A stretch of DNA of 64,000 nt from Pseudomonadota bacterium (GCA_021848825.1 JAJZTQ010000003.1:124001-188000); one strand, 5' to 3'. Shown: positions 26,414-35,553, numbered from the stretch's first letter. Notes: a model not told the origin generated them from the sequence alone. Numbers and translations: made by a program.

Positions 26414-27472
26414 ATGAAAAGATACGAAATATTCAGGGGACGCCGCGTTCTTGTTACGGGAGATACCGGTTTCAAGGGGTCATGGCTCTGTCTCTGGCTG
26501 CATCAAGTCGGGGCGCAGGTCCTGGGCTATGCCCTTCCGCCCTTGAGGGAGGAGGATCACTACAATCTTCTGGGACTGGATGAATTGATCGAGCATGTCA
26601 CCGGCGACATCCGGGACGGCGAACTGGTTCTTTCGACCTTCGAACGGTTCCGGCCCGAGATCGTCTTTCATCTGGCTGCCCAGCCGCTCGTGAGGTATTC
26701 CTATTCAGAGCCGAAGGAGACATTCGATGTCAATGTGGCAGGCTCCGTGAATATCCTCGATGCGGTCAGGACATGTCCTTCGGTGAAGGCGCTGGTTTAC
26801 GTGACTTCCGACAAGTGCTATCGCAACAACGAATGGATATGGGGCTATCGAGAGATCGACGAGCTCGGCGGGCACGATCCCTATAGCGCATCCAAGGCTG
26901 CAGCGGAACTGGTGTTTTCTTCATATCAGGATTCCTTCTTTCTTCAGCGCCCGGATTTCGGCGCTGCATCGGTGCGAGCCGGCAACGTGATAGGGGGAGG
27001 GGACTGGGCGCTCGACAGGATCGTCCCGGACTGCATCAGGGCGCTGAGGAACGGACAGCCAGTGGTACTGCGGAACCCCTCGTCCACTCGCCCCTGGCAG
27101 CATGTGCTCGAACCGCTCTCGGGATATCTCGAGACCGCTGCGCGCCTTCTGCAAGAACCCAGGGCGTTTTCTGGGGTATGGAATTTCGGCCCCGATACCC
27201 GTTCTGTCAGAACGGTCGGCGATCTTGCCCGGATGATAGTTTCAGAATGGGGTGGGGGCAGCATCGAAATCGCCGAATCTGGAAATGCGCCTCATGAAGC
27301 GCGTCTCCTGCATCTGAATTGCGACAAGGCCAATCAGCTGTTGCAATGGCGCCCGAAATGGGGTGCGGACCGAGCCATTTCCGAAACCGTGAGATGGTAC
27401 CGGAAGGTGCACGAAGGGAAAAATGCCAGGGAAATTTCAGCCCGGCAAATCATGGAATACATGGAGACTTGA
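26414..27472 (+). CDS. rfbG: CDP-glucose 4,6-dehydratase
   Basis: Extended SDR of 352 residues that forms CDP-4-keto-6-deoxyglucose. The cofactor motif TGDTGFKGSWL starts at residue 15; YVTSDKCYRNNEW and DPYSASKAA (YxxxK) are diagnostic of CDP-glucose dehydratase. ATG 26414, one base after the rfbF stop, gives the normal N-terminus; ATG 26387 would overlap rfbF and add nine residues. It ends exactly one base before the ATG of the epimerase-like gene. Confidence 0.92.
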   Translation: MKRYEIFRGRRVLVTGDTGFKGSWLCLWLHQVGAQVLGYALPPLREEDHYNLLGLDELIEHVTGDIRDGELVLSTFERFRPEIVFHLAAQPLVRYSYSEPKETFDVNVAGSVNILDAVRTCPSVKALVYVTSDKCYRNNEWIWGYREIDELGGHDPYSASKAAAELVFSSYQDSFFLQRPDFGAASVRAGNVIGGGDWALDRIVPDCIRALRNGQPVVLRNPSSTRPWQHVLEPLSGYLETAARLLQEPRAFSGVWNFGPDTRSVRTVGDLARMIVSEWGGGSIEIAESGNAPHEARLLHLNCDKANQLLQWRPKWGADRAISETVRWYRKVHEGKNAREISARQIMEYMET

Positions 27473-27922
27473 ATGATCGAAGGCGTCAGAATCACCCCCC
27501 TCAAACAGATCCTCGACGAGCGGGGGAAAATCATGCACATGCTGAGATGCGATGCGGATGGCTTCGCCGGATTCGGGGAAATCTACTTTTCCTGCGTTCA
27601 TCCGGGCGCCATCAAGGGATGGCATATCCACAAGGAAATGGTGCTCAATTATGCGGTTCCTCACGGCAACATCAAGTTCGTGCTGTATGACGACAGGGCG
27701 GGGAGCGCGACTCGCGGCGAGCTTCAGGAGATTTTCCTCGGTCCCGACAATTACTGCCTGGTCACTGTGCCTCCCATGGTCTGGAACGGCTTCAAGGGGA
27801 TAGGAGGGGAAATGGCCATCGTTGCAAACTGTTCGTCCATTCCCCACAGAGCCGACGAGATCGACCGGCTCGATCCCTTCGATCCGTCCATTCCATACGA
27901 CTGGGATATCAAGCACAGATGA
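27473..27922 (+). CDS. dTDP-4-dehydrorhamnose 3,5-epimerase-like cupin
   Basis: 149 residues with the RmlC-like jelly roll: RGKIMHMLRC, GEIYFSCVHPGAIKGWHIHK with the active-site histidine, YAVPHGNIKFVLYDDR and VPPMVWNGFKG. It is shorter than RmlC (about 180), as in the subgroup found with CDP- and other 4-keto sugars. Between rfbG and a reductase it should epimerise the CDP-4-keto-6-deoxyhexose at C3, C5 or both. It overlaps the reductase gene by 4 bp. Confidence 0.83.
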   Translation: MIEGVRITPLKQILDERGKIMHMLRCDADGFAGFGEIYFSCVHPGAIKGWHIHKEMVLNYAVPHGNIKFVLYDDRAGSATRGELQEIFLGPDNYCLVTVPPMVWNGFKGIGGEMAIVANCSSIPHRADEIDRLDPFDPSIPYDWDIKHR

Positions 27923-28860
27923 GGAAAAGGGTTCTGATCACGGGAGGCATGGGGTACATCGGCGGAAGGGTGGCGGCGAGTCTGCTCCAGGAAGGCTGTG
28001 GCGTCGTGCTCGGCGGCCGAAATGCCGGAACTCCTCCTGACTGGCTTCCGCAGGCGGAAGTCTTTCCCATGGACTGGCATTCAGGCGAAAGCCTGCGCTC
28101 CGCCTGTCATGGGGTCGATACGGTCGTCCATCTTGCTGCGATGAATGACAGCGAGTGCGCAAGGGACCCCGTCGCTGCGCTGGAAGTCAACGGGGTGAAC
28201 ACCGTGCGCATGGTCGAAGCGGCGAAAGCGGCGGGGGTGTCGCGCTTCATCTATTTCTCCACTGCGCACATCTATGGAGCGCCGCTCGCCGGATGCATCG
28301 ACGAATCCACCCTTCCCCGTTCCCGGCATCCCTATGCAAGCAGCCACCGGGCTGCGGAGGATGTCGTGCTTGCTGCAGCAGGACATCTGTCTCCAGTCGT
28401 GTTGCGCCTTTCGAACGGCTTCGGCGCGCCCATGCATCGCGGCGCAAATTGCTGGAAGCTGCTAGTGAACGATTTGTGCAGCCAGGCAGTCGCTGACCGT
28501 ACCATGACATTGAGATCGTCCGGCTTGCAGAAGCGCGACTTCATCACGATGCGCGATGTTGCCGGAGTCGTCTCGCATATGATGGATCTGGACAGGACGG
28601 TTCTCGGGGACGGGATCTATAACGTCGGCGGCGGCAGATCGATGCGCGTGCTGGAAATGGCCGAGGCAATCCAGAGAAGATCCGTGGAAGTCCTGGGATA
28701 TCTGCCTGAAATCGTTCGACCGGAGCCGGCCGAGAGCGAAGCAAACCCTGATCTCGAATATCGAATCGGCAAGCTTCTGGCTACAGGCTTTTCGTTCCAG
28801 GGAGATTTCGAAGGGGAAATCGACTCTACGCTTCGCCTCTGCCGGGACGGTGCGCCATGA
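27919..28860 (+). CDS. NAD(P)-dependent nucleotide-sugar reductase/epimerase
   Basis: SDR of 313 residues: VLITGGMGYIGGRVA at the N-terminus, HLAAMND, YFSTAHIYG and HPYASSHRAAE. In the usual YxxxK the lysine is replaced (YASSH), although a tyrosine is in place, which is worth noting for the catalytic assignment. By position it should reduce the 4-keto group to complete the CDP-6-deoxyhexose. No rfbH-type 3-dehydrase is in the window, so a 3,6-dideoxy sugar is not expected. Overlaps both neighbours by 4 bp. Confidence 0.8.
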   Translation: MRKRVLITGGMGYIGGRVAASLLQEGCGVVLGGRNAGTPPDWLPQAEVFPMDWHSGESLRSACHGVDTVVHLAAMNDSECARDPVAALEVNGVNTVRMVEAAKAAGVSRFIYFSTAHIYGAPLAGCIDESTLPRSRHPYASSHRAAEDVVLAAAGHLSPVVLRLSNGFGAPMHRGANCWKLLVNDLCSQAVADRTMTLRSSGLQKRDFITMRDVAGVVSHMMDLDRTVLGDGIYNVGGGRSMRVLEMAEAIQRRSVEVLGYLPEIVRPEPAESEANPDLEYRIGKLLATGFSFQGDFEGEIDSTLRLCRDGAP

Positions 28861-29735
28861 AGCAGCCCACAGTAAGCGTCGTCATTCCGACCTATAATCA
28901 CGCGTCTTTCCTCAAAAAGGCGCTGCAGTCGGTGATCGAACAGAGCTTCCAGGACTGGGAAGCGGTGGTGGTCAACAATTTCTCCGAAGACGATACGGCG
29001 GAGGTGGTGGCTTCGTTCGGGGATCCGAGGATCAGGCTTGTCGATTTCAGGAACAACGGCATCATAGCGGCATCAAGGAATCACGGAATCGGGCTTTCAC
29101 GCGGCGAATATGTGGCATTCCTGGATTCCGACGACATATGGTATCCGGACAAACTGCTCAGGTGCATCGAAAAGCTGGGGGAGGGGAATGATGTAGTTTG
29201 TCATGGAGAAAACTGGACACAAGAAGGCGTTCCGTTCAAAAAGGTATTTTATGGTCCGCTGGCCGCAACTGGCTATGAAGCTTTGCTGAAAGACGGCAAC
29301 TGCCTGTCGACATCGGCAATAGTTGCCCGGAAATCCGTTCTGGAAAGCGCAGGCAATTTCAGCGAGGATCCGGAAATCGTCACGGTCGAGGACTACGACC
29401 TCTGGCTAAGGCTCGCCGAAAGGAAAAGCCGGTTTGCCTTCGTGGAGGAGATTCTCGGAGAATACACGCTCCATCCGGGAAACCAGAGCAAGGCCGTGCT
29501 GAGGAACATGAATGCCGAACTGGCCGTGCTGAAAAACCACTATTCTTCCCGGGGCGAGATACCGAAAAGCCGTCAGGCGCTGCTTTATTTCCGCTCGGCT
29601 CGCGCCTTGCAGCGGCAGGGAAGCCATAGAGAAGCTTTGCTCTGGCTTTTCAGGTCGTGGAAAACCTTTCCTTTCATCTTGCGCGCCTACGTTGCGAGCC
29701 TCATCAGCATGGCACACTTGTGCAAGGGCGGCTAG
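28857..29735 (+). CDS. family 2 glycosyltransferase
   Basis: GT-A inverting glycosyltransferase, 292 residues. The start VSVVIPTYNHASFLKKALQSV and the metal-binding DSDDIWYPDKL (DXD) are standard. The acceptor domain has DYDLWLRLAE (ED-type motif). It has no transmembrane segment, so it acts on the cytoplasmic face. It follows the CDP-sugar genes by a 4-bp overlap and could be the transferase for that sugar. Confidence 0.88.
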   Translation: MKQPTVSVVIPTYNHASFLKKALQSVIEQSFQDWEAVVVNNFSEDDTAEVVASFGDPRIRLVDFRNNGIIAASRNHGIGLSRGEYVAFLDSDDIWYPDKLLRCIEKLGEGNDVVCHGENWTQEGVPFKKVFYGPLAATGYEALLKDGNCLSTSAIVARKSVLESAGNFSEDPEIVTVEDYDLWLRLAERKSRFAFVEEILGEYTLHPGNQSKAVLRNMNAELAVLKNHYSSRGEIPKSRQALLYFRSARALQRQGSHREALLWLFRSWKTFPFILRAYVASLISMAHLCKGG

Positions 29736-29738
29736 GTC

Positions 29739-30710
29739 TTGGAATACTTTTTTTCGCATGCGCGGACTGCGCTGAAGTACGGATTGAAGGCGCTGAACCT
29801 CGACGCAGGCGACGAGATTCTGGTTCCTGCCTATGTTTGCGATGTCGTGATCCATCCCTTGAACGAGTTGGGAATAAAACCGGTGTTCTATCCGGTTTCA
29901 GGCGATTTGAAGCCCGCATGGGAGAGGCTTCCCGAACTCGTGACCGGGAAAACAAAAGGCGTTCTCGCCGTTCATTATTTCGGACAGCCCCAGGAAATCG
30001 CGAGATTCATGGAATTCTGCAAATTGCATGGAATCCTTCTGATCGAAGACAATGCCCATGGCTTTGGGGGCAGTCTCCAAGGGAAGCCTTTGGGAACGTT
30101 CGGCGATATCGGGATCAGTTCCCCCAGGAAAATCCTCGGATGGCGAAACGGCGGCATATTGCATCTGAATTGGGAGGCGGCTTTCCCGGAATTGCCTCTC
30201 CAGCCCGGCAAGCTGCGCTGGAAACTGAGATCAGCGCTCAAGCGCCTCGCATGTTCCAATGGGGCAATCTGCAATTCGTTGAGGCGCATGCCCGATTTTC
30301 ATTCGCAGGATGTCGGAAGGGAACAGCCCATTCCTTCCTGGAAAATGGACGGAGAGTACGGGAGCACCCTCCGGAATCTGGATGTTTTGCCGCTCAGGGA
30401 AAAAAGAAGACAGGTATGGCGGGTATGGAAGCAATGGGCCGAAGGGAATGGTTTGACGCCCGTTTATCCGGAGCTCTCCCCGGAGGCCTGTCCATTGGAA
30501 TTTCCAGTGCATACCCGATCGGCGGAAGAAAGCAGGAACTGGTTCGAATGGGGCTGGAAGCGGGGACTTTACGTACATTCCTGGCCGGCATTGCCGAAGC
30601 AGGTGATCGAGTCGGACAACGAAACCATGAGGCTTTGGGAGACGCTTGTCTGCTTTCCCATCATGCCCGAAATGGATGCAGGCCGGCTTTCGAAGAGGCT
30701 CGGTATCTGA
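29739..30710 (+). CDS. DegT/DnrJ/EryC1-family PLP enzyme
   Basis: 323 residues, somewhat short for the family (about 370-400). N-terminal AGDEILVPAYVCDVVI, IEDNAHGFGG for the cofactor aspartate, and the PLP lysine K131 in SSPRKILGWRNGG. The lysine context is divergent (SSPRK for the common SFxxxK). TTG start three bases after the previous stop, with a weak ribosome site. The following acyltransferase gene overlaps it by 1 bp, so it may make the amine that the next enzyme acylates, or act as a non-catalytic relative. Confidence 0.78.
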   Translation: MEYFFSHARTALKYGLKALNLDAGDEILVPAYVCDVVIHPLNELGIKPVFYPVSGDLKPAWERLPELVTGKTKGVLAVHYFGQPQEIARFMEFCKLHGILLIEDNAHGFGGSLQGKPLGTFGDIGISSPRKILGWRNGGILHLNWEAAFPELPLQPGKLRWKLRSALKRLACSNGAICNSLRRMPDFHSQDVGREQPIPSWKMDGEYGSTLRNLDVLPLREKRRQVWRVWKQWAEGNGLTPVYPELSPEACPLEFPVHTRSAEESRNWFEWGWKRGLYVHSWPALPKQVIESDNETMRLWETLVCFPIMPEMDAGRLSKRLGI

Positions 30711-31780
30711 TGCATGTACGGCTCTGCAGGGAAATTGCGCCGCTCGAGGAGGTCTGGCTGAAACTCCAGTCGGAGGGGGCTTGCCATGTTTTCCAGACCT
30801 TCGGCTGGATAACCGACTGGATGGAAACTGTAGGAAGGGCGCAGGATATCCAGCCTTTCATCGTTACGGTCAACCTGGGCGAATCGCCTTGCGCGATCAT
30901 TCCATTGTGCGTTCGTCGAGTATTTGGGGTTCGAATTCTGACCATGATGGGAGGTTTTCATGCGGATTACGCCGGGGCGGTGGTGGGGAAGGATTTCTGC
31001 GCGGGTGGGTTGTGGGATGAGATCGCGATTCTGGCCAGGAAGGAAGATGTCGATCTCATATGGGTGCGCAACATCCCTGAGAAAATAGAAGACATGCCCA
31101 ACCCTCTTTTCGCCGAATCGTGCCTTCTGAATGACGCGGCGCATGCCGTATCGATAGACGGTTCCTGGCTCGATTTCTACGACTCGAGAGTGAAGCCGCG
31201 CATACGCGCGGACTCGAGGAGGCAGCTGAAGCGACTCTCCCAGATCGGCGAATTGAAATTCATGATCGCGCAGGACGGGAACGAAAGAAATTTTCTTACC
31301 GAAGTCATGATCGAACAGAAGCGGGCGAGATACAGGGCGATGGAGGTCAAGGATCAGTTCGTCGACTCGGTCAACAGGGAATTCTACCTCAGAAGAAATA
31401 AAGCAACGATAGGCCCTCGCCCCCATGTTTCGGCACTGAAACTCGATGACAGGATCCTCGCCGTACATTGGGGGGAGATCCATCACGGCAGGTATTATTA
31501 CCTGATGCCGTCGCATCATCCGGAATGGGAGAAATATTCCCCGGGGCGCCTGCTTCTCGAAAATCTTCTACAATGGTGCTTTGCCGAAGGATTGAAGATT
31601 TTCGACTTCACCGGCGGAGGGGAAGCGTACAAGCTCGAATGGGCGAGTGTCGAAGTTCAACTATTCAAATATGAACTTTCCTTGACCTTGAAAGGCAAAC
31701 TATTCATGATGGCTTCCGACTATTACAGGAAACACGGGCGAAGGATCTTGTCTTCGCTGGGAAAAATATGGAAGCGCTGA
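30710..31780 (+). CDS. FemAB/CelD-like GNAT acyltransferase
   Basis: 356 residues. The C-terminal half shows the acetyltransf_6/FemAB-like pattern: RRQLKRLSQIGEL, YYYLMPSHHPEWEKYSPGRLLLENLLQWCFAEG, then FDFTGGGEAYKLEWASVEVQL. Such proteins attach amino-acyl or acyl groups to amino sugars or peptides. The frame stays open upstream to 29657, but that part is antiparallel to nothing and overlaps the DegT gene; ATG 30710, on the DegT stop, is the logical start. Confidence 0.8.
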   Translation: MHVRLCREIAPLEEVWLKLQSEGACHVFQTFGWITDWMETVGRAQDIQPFIVTVNLGESPCAIIPLCVRRVFGVRILTMMGGFHADYAGAVVGKDFCAGGLWDEIAILARKEDVDLIWVRNIPEKIEDMPNPLFAESCLLNDAAHAVSIDGSWLDFYDSRVKPRIRADSRRQLKRLSQIGELKFMIAQDGNERNFLTEVMIEQKRARYRAMEVKDQFVDSVNREFYLRRNKATIGPRPHVSALKLDDRILAVHWGEIHHGRYYYLMPSHHPEWEKYSPGRLLLENLLQWCFAEGLKIFDFTGGGEAYKLEWASVEVQLFKYELSLTLKGKLFMMASDYYRKHGRRILSSLGKIWKR

Positions 31781-32775
31781 AAAGTCTCGTTCGGTCATCC
31801 TATTATTGGGTGGCGAGGATGCCCGGGATCAAGCTGCTCTCGAAACCCTGGAAAGGAACGGGCGCCATACTCTGCTACCACAGGGTGCTTCCCGGGGAGC
31901 GGGTAAGGTCGGATGTTTCGCCGAACAGGGGGCTTGCCGTTTCCGTCGAGCGATTCGAGGAACAGATGAGGCATCTCTCGGAAAACTATAATGTGGTTTC
32001 CATGGATAGAATGGTCGAGCATGTCGAGAATGGCGGGAAAGAATTCCTCGTCGCGGTCACCTTCGATGACGGCTACAAGGACAATTTTCAGTATGCTTAT
32101 CCCATACTGAAAAAATACGGCATCCCCGCCACCATCTACGTCATCACCCGGTTTCTCGAGGGGGATACTTCGATGTGGTGGAAGGAACTTTGGGAGAGAT
32201 TGGCGGAAGTCGGAGAATTCGAAGTTGAAGTCTGTGGCGAAAGGCGATCGTGGCGAACGCAAGGTCATTCGGCGAAAGTGCAATGCTTCAGGGAAATGCG
32301 GAAAATATTGCTTGGTTCAGAGAAGGAAATCTATCTTGATCTGTTGCGCCAGATCTCCGGGGATTCTCCGAAGCAATATCCGGAAGACTGCATGACAGCG
32401 GAAGAAGCCAGGCTTCTCGATAAAGATGATCTGATCACCATCGGAGCCCACACCCATTCCCATTTCTGTCTCGCAAGTCTTTCGGAGAATGAGGTTGCCG
32501 AGGAGATGATGAAATCCAGGGAAATCCTGGAAAAGGCACTGGATCACCCGGTAATGCATCTGGCCTATCCTTATGGCAAACCGGATGAAGCAGGGGAAAA
32601 GGATTTCAGAATAGCGAGGGGATGCGGGTTTTCATCAAGTGTCGTCACGAAGGTAGGGAACATTTCAAGCGGTCATGATGCCATGTCGTTGCCCAGGCTC
32701 GAAATCAAGGATCAATTGGATGGCCGGCGATTCGAAGGCGTCCTATCCGGTTTCTCGGCGATGGTGGGGAGATGA
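31768..32775 (+). CDS. polysaccharide deacetylase (NodB domain)
   Basis: 335 residues. NodB motif 1 is TFDDGYKDNF at 98-107; motif 2 is GAHTHSHFCL, where the histidines would bind metal; LAYPYGKPDEAG is motif 3. ILCYHRVLP near residue 35 is the usual entrance of carbohydrate esterase family 4 proteins of export loci. There is a short hydrophobic segment but no clear signal peptide, so it may act in the cytoplasm or be membrane-associated. Overlaps the acyltransferase gene by 13 bp and the polymerase gene by 4 bp. Confidence 0.88.
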   Translation: MEALKSLVRSSYYWVARMPGIKLLSKPWKGTGAILCYHRVLPGERVRSDVSPNRGLAVSVERFEEQMRHLSENYNVVSMDRMVEHVENGGKEFLVAVTFDDGYKDNFQYAYPILKKYGIPATIYVITRFLEGDTSMWWKELWERLAEVGEFEVEVCGERRSWRTQGHSAKVQCFREMRKILLGSEKEIYLDLLRQISGDSPKQYPEDCMTAEEARLLDKDDLITIGAHTHSHFCLASLSENEVAEEMMKSREILEKALDHPVMHLAYPYGKPDEAGEKDFRIARGCGFSSSVVTKVGNISSGHDAMSLPRLEIKDQLDGRRFEGVLSGFSAMVGR

Positions 32776-34079
32776 TCGATGCAGGTACATTGAAAGTGGA
32801 TGGTTCCAGCGGAAATATGGGAGGGCATGCGGGCTTGTCCACCAGAATGGCTACGAGCTGGGTTATCCTGTCCCTTTGCTTCAGTTCGATATCCTACTAC
32901 ATTAATCACCTGTTTTTCCCCACGAGTGCCTTTGTCGAGATATTCATTCTGGTCAATTTCGTGATCCTGATCCTGTTCCAGAGGAGCAGGATGCTTCATC
33001 TGCCTTCGAGGGTCGTGACGATGGGCGTCTGGGCGATGTACTCCGTAGCGATAATTACCTATCTATTGCTGATATCCGTTCTCAAGGATTCTGGCTTCGA
33101 CAAAGAGTTGTATCGCCTCTTGGTGATCCCCGTCATGCTGTTTTCACTTTCATTGTTGCAGGTGGACTACATCAAGATCTTTCGTGCAGTTTACATTCTG
33201 GCCGTGATCGCAGGAATATACGAGATAGTGGAAATTTGGATGTTCAATTATGTACTAAGCGGAGATTTCACGAGCTTCTTTCTTCATTCCGCCTTGGCTT
33301 CATACGATAATTCTCAATATACGCGGGACGTGAATTTTTTCGGGTTGTTTACCTTTTTGAGACCATTCGGACTATTCGGCGAAACCCAGAAGTCACCTTT
33401 TATATTTGCCCTCGGGGCAATTGCCCACTGGTATGTCTCAAAGAACGATGGCAGGAACATGGGCAAAGCGTCGTGGCCGCACTTTTATAGCCTCATGATG
33501 CTTTTCTTCGCATTTATTTCCGATGGAACAACCGGGTTTGTAACGATGATTGTCGTTTATATGGTTCTGTTCGGCAGGGATGTAATAGGGCGCTTCGGCG
33601 CTTACTTTTTCATGCTTGCTGTGTTTGCCGCTATTGCTGTTTTTTTCAACACAAATCCGGGATACGGGAGTCCACTGTCGAAGGATGTCGATGCCTTTTT
33701 CAATGAAGGACCTCTGGAGATTCTCTTCGGAGCGGGTTTTTACGATCCTCAAAATGCTATTTCGATTTTGGGGATGGCGCACGAGCATTATTTCATGCGC
33801 ATATTGATCCAGATGGGTCTGTTCTTGACCGCCGCATTCCTGGCCTTTTTCATGGCAACGATAAGTTCGAAAAAGGAGCTGTCCAGATGGAAATGGGCCA
33901 ATGTTCTTACGCTCTTATTGATGACATCGCATTATTCCATTCTTAACGTCTATTTCGTGATGATTGCGGTTTCGATGTTCATGCTGGCGTTGGCAAATCA
34001 TCGAAGTTGGAATATTCCGCATCAGAGAGTCAAAGAACGTTCACTTGATTTGAAGCCGAAGAGATGTGCAGAGTCCTGA
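32772..34079 (+). CDS. Wzy-like polymerase / O-antigen ligase-type membrane protein
   Basis: 435 residues with about ten hydrophobic helices and one large periplasmic loop (about residues 165-195 and again 285-345), the layout of Wzy and WaaL proteins. The loop holds RPFGLFGETQKSPF and AHEHYFMRILIQMGL, arginine/histidine patches common in this group. Sequence conservation in Wzy is very low, so assignment comes from topology and position among glycosyltransferases and a Wzz homologue. The gene overlaps its upstream neighbour by 4 bp and the next by 16 bp. Confidence 0.75.
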   Translation: MIDAGTLKVDGSSGNMGGHAGLSTRMATSWVILSLCFSSISYYINHLFFPTSAFVEIFILVNFVILILFQRSRMLHLPSRVVTMGVWAMYSVAIITYLLLISVLKDSGFDKELYRLLVIPVMLFSLSLLQVDYIKIFRAVYILAVIAGIYEIVEIWMFNYVLSGDFTSFFLHSALASYDNSQYTRDVNFFGLFTFLRPFGLFGETQKSPFIFALGAIAHWYVSKNDGRNMGKASWPHFYSLMMLFFAFISDGTTGFVTMIVVYMVLFGRDVIGRFGAYFFMLAVFAAIAVFFNTNPGYGSPLSKDVDAFFNEGPLEILFGAGFYDPQNAISILGMAHEHYFMRILIQMGLFLTAAFLAFFMATISSKKELSRWKWANVLTLLLMTSHYSILNVYFVMIAVSMFMLALANHRSWNIPHQRVKERSLDLKPKRCAES

Positions 34080-35137
34080 TGCTCTCCAGCCGTTCCGATC
34101 ATGGTGGAGGTCCCAAGCATATTGCGACGCTGGTGACTTCCTTGTGCAGAAGTCATGAGTTTCTCGTCGCTGCACCTGAAATAGGACATTACAGCGATGT
34201 CTTTTCACGGACCAGCCTGGCAAGGTTCGATCTGCCGCACAGACGGTTTTCTTTCTTTGCTTTGTTCAGGCTTTGCCTTTTTGCGAGGCGATATAAGGTC
34301 GATGTGATTCATTCCCACGGCCGTGGCGCCGGATATTATTCGCGCCTGGTTCGAATGATTCTCCCGGGCGTCAAAGTGATTCATACCCACCACGGTTTCT
34401 ATTTTCAGCGTCTTGATGGAATGAAACGTTTCGTTCTAATTCAGATCGAAAAATTCTTTTCAAGATTTACAGACACATACGTATTCGTATCCGAGTCGGA
34501 ATCTCGAGCCGCTGCAAGCGTAGGTCTCTACTACCCCGAAAAAAGCCATCTGATTTCAAATGGCATCAGTGTTTATCCGTTGCTTGAAAGGAAACCGCCT
34601 TCAGGCGGAAAAACCATCATTACTGTCACTAGACTGGAAAAGGAAAAAGGGAACGACATTCTCCTGCAGGTTATCGCCGAATTATCTCGCGCGCGTGATG
34701 ACTTTTCCATTAGAATCGTCGGCGACGGCCCTGAAAGGCAGGGTCTGGAAATGATGGCGGCTGAACTCGGGATACTCGACCATGTGGAATTCCTCGGCGT
34801 GCGAGAAGATGTTCCTCAACTGCTTGTGGCGTCAGATATCTTCGTATCGGCTTCTTTGGGTGAGGCGCAGGGAATTGCGATAATGGAAGCGATGATGCAT
34901 GGCGTTCCAGTTGTGGCGTCCAGGGTGATGGGCCATATCGACATAATCGAGCATGAAAGGAACGGTCTGCTTTTCGACTTGGATTCAGTCGAAGATGGTG
35001 CCGGGTGCATTTCAAGAATGATAGAAGACACGGGGTTATGGGAGCTTATAAGGTCGAGAGGCCATCAGCATGCATCGGAAAAATACAGCAAGGAAACGAT
35101 GGCAAATAAAATCGCAGCGCTTTACCGACCTGAATGA
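34064..35137 (+). CDS. family 4 glycosyltransferase
   Basis: GT-B retaining transferase of 357 residues. N-terminal LMLSSRSDHGGGPKHIATLV is the glycine-rich loop; HSHGRGAGYYSRL and HTHHGFYF follow; the donor side has VTRLEKEKGNDILLQ, GDGPERQGLEMMA and the EX7E motif in SLGEAQGIAIMEAMMHGVPVVAS. Nothing in sequence fixes the donor or acceptor. It is the last gene before the ATPase insertion. Confidence 0.87.
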   Translation: MCRVLMLSSRSDHGGGPKHIATLVTSLCRSHEFLVAAPEIGHYSDVFSRTSLARFDLPHRRFSFFALFRLCLFARRYKVDVIHSHGRGAGYYSRLVRMILPGVKVIHTHHGFYFQRLDGMKRFVLIQIEKFFSRFTDTYVFVSESESRAAASVGLYYPEKSHLISNGISVYPLLERKPPSGGKTIITVTRLEKEKGNDILLQVIAELSRARDDFSIRIVGDGPERQGLEMMAAELGILDHVEFLGVREDVPQLLVASDIFVSASLGEAQGIAIMEAMMHGVPVVASRVMGHIDIIEHERNGLLFDLDSVEDGAGCISRMIEDTGLWELIRSRGHQHASEKYSKETMANKIAALYRPE

Positions 35138-35161
35138 CTTGAGGTTTGAGAATAGTGTGGC

Positions 35162-35186
35162 ATCACAGAAGGTGTGATAGTCTTTT
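35162..35186 (+). terminator. weak intrinsic terminator candidate
   Basis: A 6-bp perfect stem (ATCACA / TGTGAT) with a GAAGG loop is followed three bases later by TTTT, 25 bp after the glycosyltransferase stop. The stem is AT-rich and short, so termination would be partial at best. Confidence 0.35.
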
Positions 35187-35373
35187 AATCAATATTGAAA
35201 ACTAATGAGGTTAAGGCTGGGAAGGACGGTGGAAGACGCCGGTTACCGAAGTGGTTTGTCAGTCTGCACCATTTGCGATTATGCTTGGCGACGCGCAGAA
35301 TGGCGTTGGCGATTTCTAGATTGGAGTTAGCTCGGTGCATCTATTCTGATGCAACCCTGAAAATGCGGCCAAG

Positions 35374-35553
35374 ATGATTATTTATCTTTATCCGTATTGG
35401 GCGGGCCCGAATCAGCAATTCAACGGGAAGGAAGTATTCCAGTCGGTCAAAAATTCACACAACCTGCGCATAGCGATCGTTCACGAGTGGCTGACCATAT
35501 ACGCGGGCGCCGAACGCCTGCTGGAAAAGATGCAGTTCGATCTTGGCGAATAA
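35374..35553 (+). pseudogene. 5' fragment of a glycosyltransferase gene
   Basis: A 59-codon frame whose residues from about 25 on (KNSHNLRIAIVHEWLTIYAG) match the N-terminus of the intact glycosyltransferase at 36968, then runs into unrelated sequence and a TAA. The codon matching the start of the intact gene is TCG here instead of TTG. The rest of the gene is missing. The stretch 35138-35373 before it carries no gene I can see. Confidence 0.75.
35426..35535 (+). repeat. 110-bp diverged direct repeat, copy A
   Basis: Matches 36951-37060 base for base without gaps, with 14 mismatches by my count (about 87% identity). Covers the ribosome-site region and the first ~31 codons of the glycosyltransferase gene. 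Copies A and B bracket the ATPase gene. Confidence 0.85.

Noticed and set aside
25636-28860. Abequose/tyvelose-type 3,6-dideoxyhexose synthesis
   Set aside because: No RfbH-type 3-dehydrase gene was found in the window.
29657-30709. Upstream extension of the acyltransferase frame overlapping the DegT gene
   Set aside because: The overlapping part is an out-of-frame reading of the DegT gene with arginine-rich, low-complexity sequence; the true start is on the DegT stop at 30710.
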